This document shows positions 23,201-31,441 of a stretch of DNA of 64,000 nucleotides, piece after piece. This DNA comes from Durusdinium trenchii (Eukaryota > Sar > Dinophyceae > Suessiales > Symbiodiniaceae), in assembly GCA_963970005.1 (NCBI GenBank), contig CAXAMN010005280.1, positions 272,332 through 336,331 on the forward strand, written 5' to 3'. How positions within the stretch are numbered: position 1 is the first letter of the stretch; the number at the start of each line of letters is the position of its first letter. Below the pieces are notes generated by a model. It worked only from the letters and a program-made list of their open reading frames with translations, was not told where the DNA came from and ran no database searches. A program made the translations under genes and the position numbers.

Positions 23201-23632
23201 TTTCCTGGACATTCGGAGAATCCGACAGCATCAAGTTCGAATCAGCCACAAGCAGCCGATATTCCAGTGCCTCAGAGCACCATCGAAGATGACGATAATC
23301 AGACGACTGATTCAAATGAGACAGATTCAAAACATATTTTTGATGAAGAAGATGTGAAAGGTTTTGAGAAGGATCCAGAAAAGGATCTGGACGATGAGAA
23401 AAATCTTTTTGTTAGTTTTGACGATATGGATTTTTGTATCGTAGGTCCGACTCAAGCTCCTCCGAGTTTTAACTCGTATGATCCGAAGGGCTTTTCACAA
23501 TTCTGCCAATATCTTGCGAAGACAGCGGCTAAGAAGACGCCGAAGGCAGAGAGTGTGATTACTCCGGAAGTGCTCCGGAAGTATGCCAAAGAGATCAAGC
23601 AAGCTAAACTAGAGGAGTTTCGCAGCTTTTGA
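17282..23632 (+). CDS. Gag-protease-integrase polyprotein, element A
   Basis: Start chosen at the first ATG (CAAACGGCCATGG, good context). Upstream codons in frame begin only with GTG. Order, counted from 17237: Gag core about 50-330; several Lys-Gly blocks (GKGKGRRKGKGR and similar) about 355-480, likely nucleic-acid binding in place of a zinc knuckle; aspartic protease box ILDIGCTRAMGS about 603; integrase HHCC finger (HVKHYHMSP … CRVCN) about 1037-1075; integrase catalytic Asp (VFADH) about 1099, Asp (VGDEALF) about 1158 and Glu (NRAETAVR) about 1191; a small Trp/Val-rich domain (GRWVRATVLGQEG) about 1335; a Rossmann-like segment (VVELLHGNSGLSWFLSKNG) about 1414; and a Pro/Asp-rich linker. 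The usual DTG of the protease is DIG here. The frame ends with TGA directly before the RT and stays open beyond it. Confidence 0.88.
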   Translation: MDWIDDWEEPDADVAYEPAAYVNRHVRREPAAIAMTTQVTTKVPPSYDGKTSWFSYEDAIDDWCDITELEDEKRGPALRNRLEGEAAVYKRVLDRDALKANEPPGAGVDYFKRVLRPYFVKGSTNVFLYRFMQFVRFNRGSADMMKWMTRFQILLQRLMSSWMDMLDPVTQVHPQVQAQMQADAAVTGVAPTAERVQEIMQNVNGNLRILHQNDFPLGENLIALLMLSLADLSQDQRNTLTSLMTHRGRVLQQYTTTELRTVFIEMFCTTKTSVDNPLMQPTGAGGRRSFLVMEEGELDGTFGYWAEDEEDGTEGFLDALDDVFWVYDEQNFSWFQRRFQGRRARKGKGKGRRKGKGRSGRRFFRPRGKGKGKRRGKGRYADEQSTTYPEEYYEENPYEDTWESNQVAYDAIIAEDMNDYLQGEHEDANDFWQQLEEAWFSHKGKGKGKRKGKKGKGKDKGDGKQDANYANQQQPRSLPAPSRTSQASGSNQGFFAHCVTTVAEVHDSEVDLLSGMMTSCQDEADCNVNNGETIFDGMSAPVRYSLSEEMLTDAPDGFALMSAEEEVKEMQAVSFLTENRFPPTIAILDIGCTRAMGSRRAVDYFCNYVDNHPDCGLWYSFESTKSKFYFANSQKASCSQKLVIYMYDRAWTIHHTEFDIVEEGEVPLLMSLPQMRNLGFELRLTPQHAYLTSVPLGIKFLELKVAASTHLVLDFQDIAWYLSDVRLQARREKSFYSHFTHYEYGHISVDHNSDEDEAEHAYPVVDYWEVDLHKRELTRHHKDYRKILFPATKSCPVDTDLLEDLRLTIIKKKEGGEEIKKIDDWRKAKWKDLQIGYEWRGRTIFKFKPDAKIPDLKIRKAGIEHRGIGDPDAVVRSSSEKVPIAKDREPGFSSEKEGAPSSAAEKPVPPKFRYTSKGCDPFWKGHKSKPSEPPIDLKGDDPEGYTPSEPPERPEGELVEIPKASKGPSSDKHEPLEPGDGALEPRRISIPLPGSEVVAMTPAYRKMLQRLEDKVELYKLHVKHYHMSPTQFRRRVSMLKLPDSVLEKYESVVRNCRVCNTSVAPPPRARVSGIRASCFGDVVFADHCEVELHKNKYIILLVLDGATNLLWATAQKDLIDQTTIQALRQWSDENNCVPKAIVGDEALFTDAFVEYYRFHGIQQCPCGPRTPWPNRAETAVRLFKRMWHVRKVDLDDPRFRGVTVREVVKKVVWARNCQLTISGYSPIEIATGRRPPDLFDLETASPEQLSASAAAQDRTNLELQRVALRAHQEARQAQDLRADLARRTMPSDGPYFQGEKVFVWTQDSSKFKDKGRWVRATVLGQEGAMVQANTGKAVVRVNQSKVRRDHDEWHDVSIPALDDENPENLREDHELYVDAEFGEQSFFFCNDDHPDVVELLHGNSGLSWFLSKNGVRVASPMDFKAGYNFSTLKGQDGIWQQLERLQPHCVVINNPSPKQNRASIWLLCCNVIEWQLRRKKHVFVTVPKGNKFCLFLQKFISSLKNPIFAFDVNMNCFCYCPKGISYVTVFHSYASCQGWKGIGDCSFQAKTVQATRSNQYFKDPDWKKFPFSFLVEMNRFLPYSETSDKRQSFLIEDLLENFDSGSLCGTALLLEREAHQSILLNSVRTEETTEIPVPLRHILPQRFTTTELIRTLRQVDALPQRSEFDVTTSSDSRIVSLIPGLKEIRRRTLPQMYFERCKVYRGTFGRVHPLFNSEDDAVLIMWKPGKYHQVFFMFVSQLSPHREQFLIDHWSMIVFEAETTGAVKRIVTPDEVALEDPRDQPPDYGPPMDDDMTYEPNPVSGEQQYFDPDDEDMNPPGGGPGGNPDDHQGGQPPGPPPTGPAAVPNQFGNPDVPLEQLGYPSSDPEEAMPEISSESRPPDDPGQPPIGFPIDTDPVHPFVPSPDSNTPEPEPYVPENRERHSKQMRKLSVDSTDALPKAKVKFQVKHSKVQLPGHDEPIPAPPKSVPRSFFPGHSENPTASSSNQPQAADIPVPQSTIEDDDNQTTDSNETDSKHIFDEEDVKGFEKDPEKDLDDEKNLFVSFDDMDFCIVGPTQAPPSFNSYDPKGFSQFCQYLAKTAAKKTPKAESVITPEVLRKYAKEIKQAKLEEFRSF
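23630..23632 (+). other. In-frame TGA between integrase and RT
   Basis: The frame of the Gag-PR-IN polyprotein continues without any other stop through the RT-RNase H block. Context is TTT TGA GAT. Copia elements normally translate Gag-Pol as one frame. This is either a suppressible stop, a boundary controlling Pol dosage, or a single inactivating mutation. Confidence 0.8.
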
Positions 23633-25849
23633 GATTTTACTGCGATGAAGTATCGTGACCGAAGAAAGCACAAGATCGATAACTATGTTACCGGTCGATG
23701 GGTCCTGACCATCAAGATTGACAAAGATGGTAATTTTAAGAAGTTTAAGGCCAGATGGGTCTGTCGAGGCTTCCAAGATGCCCAGAAATGGGACCTTCAG
23801 ACGGACTCGCCAACCGCGACCAGGTATGGTTTTCGCGTAGCATGTCAGCATGCAGCCTCTTCTTTCTGGGACCTGTTACACATCGACTTGAAAACTGCCT
23901 TTCTTCAGGGGGAACTTTACGACCTCGAGCGACGCGTTATTCACGTTCAACTTCCGACTGACATCGGATTGCCACCGTATCTCGTCGGATTGTGCACACG
24001 TTCAGTGTACGGATTGAGTGATGCGCCTCGTCGCTGGTGGAATCGACTCGACAAGTTTTTGCACTCACTCGGATTAGTTCCGACTCGAGCCGATCGGTGT
24101 ACGTACGTCTGCTACTCCGGATGTTTGAAGGTTCCTAAGGCTGTGAACTACTCGTCAGAGGAGACGCCAGCCGAACCGGAACCGGTCTCATTCTACGTAG
24201 CAGGTGCGCCGCCGAACGAATTCCACGACACAGCGGAAGAAGTTCGTAGGTCTTTACTCTGTGAAGAACGTCTGTTTTCGGTGTGTTACGGAAATAGGTC
24301 GGAGAAGACGGAAATGCGTAAACAGCTTAAGGCAGAGGATGGAAAATGGACTCCTGTGGTAGATCAGGAACTCCAGAATTTCCTTGACTCTGTAGAGCAC
24401 AAGCTAGGTTGGCACCAATATACAGATGGCCATGCTCAAGTTGCGTATCGCGCTAAAGCTCTTCGCACTCCCGAACCTACGTATTCGCGTTCGCGTTTTT
24501 GTTTTAGGACTTCGATAGTTAAGCGTAAGGGTGTTTGGTGGCTTCTCGAGACAAACAATGATATTCGCAACGAGAAGAATACAGTGACGTTAGAGGAAGA
24601 AGCTGAAACGCTTGTCAGTATTTTTCTTCCTGCTGAACATACGTATACTGTGACACAAACGCCTCAGCTTACACCTGAAGTTGTGGAAGAGTTGCTTGAG
24701 CATTTTATGGACCCTGTGCATGGCAGTAATTCTACGAATAGGTCACCCATTGGTATGTGTTGTTTACATGTTGATGATCTTTTTGTGACAGGTAATGATA
24801 TCTTTTTGAAACAGTTCAAGGAGATTGTGAAGTCACAATTTAAGATTGGACATGAGGACACTAATGACCTGATGTTTACTGGACAACGTGTTGCTTGGAA
24901 GATGCAAGAGAAGACCAAGAAGAAGGAGTATATCTCAGTAGAGCAATCCCTTTGTGTTCAAGAGCTGACTGAGATTATCATTCCAAAAGGTTTGAAGGAT
25001 GAGGACAAGTGTGACAAGGATATGCACACAGCCTTCAGATCCCTTCTTGGCAGCATAAATTGGTTACAATCCAGAACACAATTCCAAGCATGCTACCAAT
25101 TCTCAAGGTCAGCATCAGCATCAGCAGGACCTACAATAGGTGATTGCAAGGCCCTGAACAAGCTGTGCAAACAAATCGTGACTGACCCTATGGAGTTACG
25201 GTTTTGGCCACTTGAAGGTAGTCCACGTTTAATTGCTATGCCAGATGCCGCATTCAGGAACAACAGTGACAAATCCTCTCAACGTGCGATGGTTATTTTT
25301 ATGGGTGAGCAAAGAAAGGCAAAACAGAAGAACACTAAAGGCTCACTTATTTTCTTTGAATCTTCTAAGATCAAGAGAACAACCCTGTCCACAACTGTTG
25401 CCGAGTTGTATGCATTCATGAAGTGTTATGGCACTTGCCAAATGCTTAGAGGCTTGATCAAGGACATTACAGGCTACTCTACTGACATTCACATGCGCAC
25501 TGATGCTAATAATCTTGTGACTACAGCTAGTACTACTCATGTTCCTGAGCAACAGGAGACTATTCATATGATCCAAATGCTTAGGAAGGAAGCATGCTCT
25601 GGTGCAATCGCTGACTTGTCACATATACGCACTCAGTGGTGTCTTGCTGACTGTCTTACTAAGAAGTCTGCTAGTCCACAAGCCTTGATAGATGCAGTAC
25701 GCAGTGGTTGCTTGAAGGAAGTTGATGCACATCCACCCTTTAGATCACTTATTGAACACAAGGCATATATGCGTGGATGGCTTCCTACAGTATGCACACA
25801 TGTTGACTTTTCACGTGATGTGTTTTATCTTGGAGATTCTTTGAACTGA
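23633..25849 (+). CDS. Reverse transcriptase-RNase H, element A
   Basis: First ATG at 23645 (MKYRDRRKHKIDNYVTGRWV). RT landmarks, with residues from that ATG: TGRWVLTIKIDKDGNFKKFK 17; IDLKTAFLQGELYDLE about 80; YGLSDAPRRWW about 122; LVPTRADRCTYVCYSG about 143; CLHVDDLFVTGND about 376, the catalytic DD box as H-V-D-D. RNase H follows: PDAAFRNNSDKSSQRAMV about 530, STTVAELYAFM about 583, MRTDANNLV about 622, CLADCLTKK about 670. About 220 residues separate the SDAP and HVDD motifs, much longer than the usual copia spacing and than the relative at 8.5-9.7 kb. The insert carries no motif I know. All catalytic boxes are intact. Confidence 0.9.
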   Translation, partial: DFTAMKYRDRRKHKIDNYVTGRWVLTIKIDKDGNFKKFKARWVCRGFQDAQKWDLQTDSPTATRYGFRVACQHAASSFWDLLHIDLKTAFLQGELYDLERRVIHVQLPTDIGLPPYLVGLCTRSVYGLSDAPRRWWNRLDKFLHSLGLVPTRADRCTYVCYSGCLKVPKAVNYSSEETPAEPEPVSFYVAGAPPNEFHDTAEEVRRSLLCEERLFSVCYGNRSEKTEMRKQLKAEDGKWTPVVDQELQNFLDSVEHKLGWHQYTDGHAQVAYRAKALRTPEPTYSRSRFCFRTSIVKRKGVWWLLETNNDIRNEKNTVTLEEEAETLVSIFLPAEHTYTVTQTPQLTPEVVEELLEHFMDPVHGSNSTNRSPIGMCCLHVDDLFVTGNDIFLKQFKEIVKSQFKIGHEDTNDLMFTGQRVAWKMQEKTKKKEYISVEQSLCVQELTEIIIPKGLKDEDKCDKDMHTAFRSLLGSINWLQSRTQFQACYQFSRSASASAGPTIGDCKALNKLCKQIVTDPMELRFWPLEGSPRLIAMPDAAFRNNSDKSSQRAMVIFMGEQRKAKQKNTKGSLIFFESSKIKRTTLSTTVAELYAFMKCYGTCQMLRGLIKDITGYSTDIHMRTDANNLVTTASTTHVPEQQETIHMIQMLRKEACSGAIADLSHIRTQWCLADCLTKKSASPQALIDAVRSGCLKEVDAHPPFRSLIEHKAYMRGWLPTVCTHVDFSRDVFYLGDSLN

Positions 25850-26052
25850 GAGTGAGAGGAGAGAATTCAATGCATGTGTTTTTGTTTGAGAGAAATTTGA
25901 ATTTCTTTCATGAATTTGTGCCTGCGGCTCAAGTTAGCTTGGCAAGATCAGCACTTTTCTTTCGAAGACTATTGCCTTGCATCGTTGACTACCTGTCATT
26001 TTCTAAGACTTAGGACACTGGCCCCTGACCGGTGGACTTTGTATCAACAGAG
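25850..26052 (+). other. Inter-ORF spacer of element A
   Basis: Two in-frame TGA codons end the RT frame (TGA GAG TGA). The downstream ORF starts about 200 bases later in a different frame. I see no slippery site, so the next ORF needs its own initiation, splicing or a trans-spliced message. Confidence 0.5.
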
Positions 26053-28296
26053 ATGGCCGGTCAGGGAGCGTCCAATCCGGTCAACATCTTTGAGTATGCT
26101 CGAAACTGGTCACAAAAGGTTCCCTGGGGACAACCTCAGAACTGGGCAAATCGTTTGAGACGCCCACGTGCGCCAGTTGAGTTCCATAAGAACTCAGAGC
26201 AGGATGAATTGATCCTAACTGACATTCTTGCAATGTGTTTGGCACCTGAGAACCATGCTAAGTTTAACTTTCGAGTACGATGGTTCGCAGAGATTGCCAG
26301 ATACGCTCTTGGCTATGTCACCCAAGAGGAAGAGGATGAATATGAGAGAAGCAGACAGTTCGTGGCAACAAGAGTCGCGTGGAGGCAAAACGATTATGGA
26401 AAGATAGCCACGGGGCTCAACTATATGCTACGACATGATCGTTCTCTCGACAGGTTGATGGACAATAGGGCAGTGATAGAGCTTATGCCTCTGATTACAG
26501 AGGGAACTGCTCGTATGCCATCACCTTTCAGTATTTATCCTCATGCCTTCTTTGCTATAGTGCATAGCGATGAGAAGCAAAGATTTCATTTGGTGATTCG
26601 CTTGGACAAGAATGTTTGGCATAACACAGGACATCAATACGATATGCCCTTCTCCATGCGTTTGGGAGTGAACCAAGGGCATACAGGACTCTCATATAAC
26701 ATCAGTCCAGAGAAGTTGAATCATAGATTGACTTCTGTTGAGGCAAGATGTTTAGGACATGTTTTTCATGTTACCAGGAAAGAGAACTGGGCCAGCATTG
26801 AGAGGTATGGTTTGATGAGAGATCCACAAAGTTGGAATAGAAGGAACAGAGGTGAAGGAAGAGATTATGTTCATTTCATGTACAGCAATCCACAAACTTT
26901 GCCTTACATTATTTTAGGTCCAGGTACAGTGGTTCCAAGGGACTATAATCAGCCCTTGTATGTGAAGCTTGACGTGATTCGTTGGCTTCAGGCTGGACTT
27001 CCTCTGTACTTCAGCAACAATGGAGTGGTGCTTGCACATTGTGATGTAGAGCCCACATACTTGGACATTTGTGTGGATGAACCACGACCAGAAGATGCTC
27101 CAGAGCCAGCTAAGGAGTTGATTAACCCTCTGCCAGCAGAGAAGATAGTGGAGAAGATCAACAGAGAGAAGGAGCAACAAGACAGATTGCGAGCCTTGTT
27201 CACAAGACTCTCTATTGACAAGCCATATGCCAGAGAACTTCTCAAGAGGATTCATGCCGATGAACCTGAGACAAGACAAGCTAAGAGGCATATGTCTCTT
27301 TGGTTGGATGAGCTGAGCTTAGGTGCTATTGCACGATTTGTCAGCTATGACAATCACCCTGCACGTGAGAACAATCGTTCACGATTGAGGTCACGTCAGG
27401 TGATGCCTGAAGGCCATTATCAGATGCCACCTGGATGGTCTTTGATTCCACCTAAAGAGATTGATGATCGTGATCCTTGCAGTATCTTAGGATACAATGC
27501 TCCAACGTTGATTATCAATGGAGATGGTGCTACCACGAGGTCATTGTTTATGGTACACCCATTGGTTTTGAGCAAGGATCAGGCAAATCTGGTGAAGGCT
27601 GATGAGGAAGTGATTCGTTTTGACCACATTTGGAAGGACATCACTTCAAGAGGCTCAACAGCAAGGACTTCTGGAGGACCTCAAGGAGATGAAGAAGATG
27701 ACTCTGCTCATGTTGCTGAGCGAGAGATGACATGGTTCATTCAGAATGTCAACAACCTGGTTCTCAACCCATGGATGGTATATGACATTGGCATGGTATC
27801 ACTCCATGATCGCATAGGAACACGTGTACTCCAGAGCACTGGAGAAGACGTGATTCTAGTGAGGGATTGGGACAGGTTGACAAGACACCAGAGAGAATAT
27901 TTTTGTAGAAGATACAAGTTGCTACGTCCAAGTGTTTATGGAACAGAGGAAGACCCCAAGACGTATGCACCGAGTTTTGAACCCGGAATTTCTCAGTGGA
28001 TGGAGTTGGCACAAACTGGATACCAACAGTTTTTCTTCATCCGTGCTTGGGAGAATGGACGCCGTTGGGCTGAAATTCTGACAGACCATGGTATTCAATC
28101 CATAGAACTTTCAAGTTTCTTGGATATGCGCAGAGATCCCAAATTGCTGGGTTGGAACTTTGGTATTCCAGAACCTCAGTGGGATAATTTTGGCAACACA
28201 GTGGAGGAAGCATTCAACAATCCTTTATTTGCCAAATTGCACTATCGCTTCAAGCAGGAGGAAGAGATTGGTCGTGTCATGCACCTTAGTGTCTGA
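26053..28296 (+). CDS. Tpt1/KptA-like RNA 2'-phosphotransferase domain protein
   Basis: First ATG at 26053 (MAGQGASNPVNIFEY). Positions are counted from 26032. The middle follows the Tpt1/KptA family order: LNYMLRHDRSL at about 127 (family LSYLLRH), MRLGVNQGHTG at about 209 (family IRAxQGHS), GHVFHVTRKENWASIERYGL at about 242 (family LYHGT … I … GL), GRDYVHFM at about 277 (family R-x-H-V-H-F) and LPLYFSNNGVVLAHCDV at about 324 (family F.S.NGVxL). The Arg-His, Arg and Arg positions of the known catalytic set are all present. Family members transfer an RNA 2'-phosphate to NAD+ during tRNA splicing; some also ADP-ribosylate nucleic-acid ends. The remaining 400 residues match nothing I know. The position right after pol suggests a retrotransposon accessory protein. 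The RNA-end role is inference. Confidence 0.65.
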   Translation: MAGQGASNPVNIFEYARNWSQKVPWGQPQNWANRLRRPRAPVEFHKNSEQDELILTDILAMCLAPENHAKFNFRVRWFAEIARYALGYVTQEEEDEYERSRQFVATRVAWRQNDYGKIATGLNYMLRHDRSLDRLMDNRAVIELMPLITEGTARMPSPFSIYPHAFFAIVHSDEKQRFHLVIRLDKNVWHNTGHQYDMPFSMRLGVNQGHTGLSYNISPEKLNHRLTSVEARCLGHVFHVTRKENWASIERYGLMRDPQSWNRRNRGEGRDYVHFMYSNPQTLPYIILGPGTVVPRDYNQPLYVKLDVIRWLQAGLPLYFSNNGVVLAHCDVEPTYLDICVDEPRPEDAPEPAKELINPLPAEKIVEKINREKEQQDRLRALFTRLSIDKPYARELLKRIHADEPETRQAKRHMSLWLDELSLGAIARFVSYDNHPARENNRSRLRSRQVMPEGHYQMPPGWSLIPPKEIDDRDPCSILGYNAPTLIINGDGATTRSLFMVHPLVLSKDQANLVKADEEVIRFDHIWKDITSRGSTARTSGGPQGDEEDDSAHVAEREMTWFIQNVNNLVLNPWMVYDIGMVSLHDRIGTRVLQSTGEDVILVRDWDRLTRHQREYFCRRYKLLRPSVYGTEEDPKTYAPSFEPGISQWMELAQTGYQQFFFIRAWENGRRWAEILTDHGIQSIELSSFLDMRRDPKLLGWNFGIPEPQWDNFGNTVEEAFNNPLFAKLHYRFKQEEEIGRVMHLSV

Positions 28297-31200
28297 ACTT
28301 GTTTGTGACTTTTTCATCAAGGTGCTTCCCAAGTGGGTTCTTGACCACTCGATCTTGTGGGAAGAGTTTATGATTTTGGATCCAGACACAAATCTCCCAG
28401 CCTACAAGACCTCAGAGGCCGCCTTACAAGCAGAAGTGAATCCAGAGAAGTATCATACACATTTTGCTATGAACTTCAAGAAATTCAGGTTTTCTGCAAG
28501 AGTGGTGTGGTATTTGATTGACCGTGACAGGAATCATTTAGAGAGTTTTCTTCACAACTCCAACAGCAGATTTGTGCAACATGCATGCTATCAACTTCGT
28601 GAATATGTTCAGGCGCGTGTTGCAGTTTCTGATCCCTTGTATGAGATGATCAAGAAGGAAGAGTTTGAACGCCAATACAACTCCAAGTTTTTGGAGGCGA
28701 TTTCTTGCTCTCGTGTTGTAGTTGAGCCTGTAAGTTCAGGGACGTATGAGCCATCATCGAAGCTGAACTTAAAGGTACTACAAAACATTCTGAAGGGTGT
28801 CTACAAGATCCAGAAGAATGAGGAGCTTGCCAGAGAACGTGAGGAAGAAGAAGAACAGGCAGCTCAAAACATCTCAAACTTGCTGGCAGATGATATGGAG
28901 CTTGATTTTGATGATGACGACGTACCAGTATGGCGCTCCATTGTCAACAAGTATAGAGAAGGTGATCAGGTGCTACAAAGAGAAGCAGTGAAGATTACTC
29001 ATCTTTTCAAGGACAAAAAGGACAATGAGAAGGCAACAGAAGTTTTCAATTCAGAGAGGACAGATTTTCATGAGACCTCAGAACCTCTTCCAAGGACGAT
29101 GGGAGAAAATCTTGTAGAGGACTTGCTCACCAAGAATGTCGCAGAACGAGCTTTTGAGGCAGGTGAAGAAGTTCCTCCTTACACAAGAGTCTCCACTATC
29201 GCTGGTGGAATCTACACTGGTAGTATGATGTTGACGAAAGATGAAGATATGGAAGAGGAAGCCCCTGAAGAAGATCCTGCAGTTGAACCCGTAAAAGATG
29301 AAGAAATGTTTGATGAGAATGCAGGTACTTTTCCTTCAGAGGGACCAAAGATGGAAGTTGACCAGGAGGAAGCCAAGGAGGAGTCAACACCACACTTTCT
29401 GTCAAGAGAGATAGGTGAGGGCTCCGCTGCATCGTACTTACCATCAGGTGAGAAGGATGCGAACCTTGAGGATACTTCAGGTCAGCGGAAATCTAAGAAA
29501 AGCCGCCTGAATAAGATTCCTGATCCTCATTTTCATGAAGAAGTTCAGGATGATGCAACTCTTGAGGAGAAGAAGAAGGCGGTGAAGAAGATAAGAGAGG
29601 TCAGAGAGGATGATGGAGAGAAGAAATTGGAGGCCGAAATCCAAGAGTCTTTTCCATCTGAAGTAGTTGTTGATAAAGATCCTGTGGATGCTAACAATAC
29701 CTATGAGTTGCATACCTCACCTTTGAGGTTGCTTGGAGAGCTTACAGGAGATCCAGGTATTGGCTTTTATCAACTATGCTTCAGGGAAACTCACGCAAGA
29801 TTGCTGAACCATGTTTGTTTCAGAAAAGGTGAGATTTCCCATCCTCATTATCAGTCGAGGATCAACGAGGATGATTTTGTTCGATCCATTCGAAGTGTCT
29901 GTCCAGTACCTCCACCTGATTGTTATGAACACGACTCAGAGCATGATTTGAAGAGGTTTTTCATTAATGATGACCGCATCAGTTATTTGGATGGCAAGTA
30001 TCAGGTCGATCCAAAAGCCTTTGAAAGGGCAGAGCATGCTCGAGAAGAATTGGAGGATACGAAGAAGGAACTCAAGAAGGAACTGGAATCATATGGCCCC
30101 AATGGACCCAGTTGGGACTTTGTTAGCTTCTATGAAGAGCTGTGCAGAAGGTTCCTCAAGGGAAGAATAGAAGAACAATATGGAACCAACTTATTGGCCA
30201 GCTCAGAGCCCTTGACGTTTTTATCCTGGAACTATGGCAACATGGTTCGTGGTCAGAAGTACACCACACCAAGGTTTCTCCAAGGACTTGATAGTGCAAT
30301 GAGGCCACGCAAACAGAGCGCCATGTCACTTCAATACGAGCAATTTGAGAACAACCTTTTCTTCAATATGCTCTTCTTTTTACGTGCACATGTCGTGATT
30401 CTCCAGGAAGCTCATCTCCTTGTTCCTGCCAAGGAATTCATTGAGCAAAAGAATTGGACAGTTTGTTTCAATGATTGGGAGAATCTTGCAGTGATGGCTA
30501 GATTGGCACCAGGTGGATATGTCAAGATCATTGCTGGACATGACCAAGACCTTGGTCATTGTGAACAGCGTGATGTAACTTGGGCTATCTACGAGATTTG
30601 TTTTGGAAAAACAAGGCCTCGTCAAGAATTCAAGGATGCAGACTTTGAATTTGATGACTATGGTCCTGAGGACCAGCGTGTTCCACTTACTAGAGCGAAC
30701 ATGCATACCATCAGAGTCTGTAATTATCATGTTGATACACACCGTGCTGTGGATGCCCACCTACTGACAGGAGAACAGACAGCATTGATGCTGTATGAGT
30801 GTTTTGTCTATGAGGTGGACATCATTTCTGGTGATGCAAATAGTTTAGCCTACAGAATGTCTGGGTACAAAAGGCAGCCAATGGCTAACTATTATTACAG
30901 CACCATGCAGCATTGGATCCGCAGATTTTCAGAAGCCCGTGTAAAAGCAGATCCTGGCATCAAAGCACCTATTCCCAGAACATTTTACAGTTCAACTTCA
31001 CTTGTTCTCAAGCAGTGTGAAGATTACTTTGATAAACTCTGGGAAGAATACTCCACAATAGAGAAAGAAGAATACCAGGGATCACAGCTTGGAGATACAT
31101 GTTTGTCTACCATTGTTGAATGGGGTCATTCGATGAGTGAAGAGGAATATGAAAATTCCACAGTGAGCACGAAGGAGTTCATCTGTAATTTTTCAGAGAA

Positions 31201-31438
31201 CTTTGCTATGATTGACACGGAGGTTATGTGCTCAAGGCCCACTGACGAGGACAGTCATGGTCCAATGTTTATTTCACTCAGACCAGCTTCTTCTTCATCT
31301 GGAGACAGAAGACAGTATCGCACGGGAGCAACTCTTCATGAGGCGAAACTGCGGAGGAAGGAGAGACAGAAAGAGAATAAAAGGAAAGGAAGGCCGCCAA
31401 CTTCTGATCAAGCAGCTTCATCGACTGCAGCGGCATGA
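28297..31438 (+). CDS. EEP-family nuclease domain protein, element A
   Basis: The frame is open from before 28160, so it overlaps the end of the upstream ORF by about 137 bases in the +1 frame. The first ATG is at 28370. Either a frameshift joins the two or translation starts at 28370. Residues from 28160: acidic, Glu-rich region about 215-500; then the endonuclease/exonuclease/phosphatase pattern LTFLSWNYGNM about 686, VVILQEAHLL about 745 (catalytic Glu), NYHVDTHRAVDAH about 855, DIISGDANSLAYR about 887 (GDxN) and EDSHGPMFISL about 1030 (SDH-type box with the His kept). This fold serves as AP-endonuclease, LINE endonuclease or RNA deadenylase. The C-terminus is Lys/Arg-rich. An LTR element with its own integrase would not need such a nuclease for insertion. 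Confidence 0.65.
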
Positions 31439-31441
31439 AAC

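Larger units (their letters stand above)
17205..31441 (+). mobile_element. Large Ty1/copia-type element A with two extra ORFs
   Basis: Plus-strand order: primer-binding site, Gag-protease-integrase (17282-23632), RT-RNase H (23633-25849), Tpt1/KptA-like ORF (26053-28296), EEP-nuclease ORF (28297-31438). Integrase before RT is the copia order. The four coding blocks are close-packed on one strand and share AT-richer codon usage. That makes them one transcription unit by inference, although the outer ends are not defined: no LTR pair or target duplication was found. The body is over 14 kb, well beyond the 5-9 kb usual for copia. All reading frames are long and open except for one TGA, so the copy is young or active. 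Confidence 0.7.
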
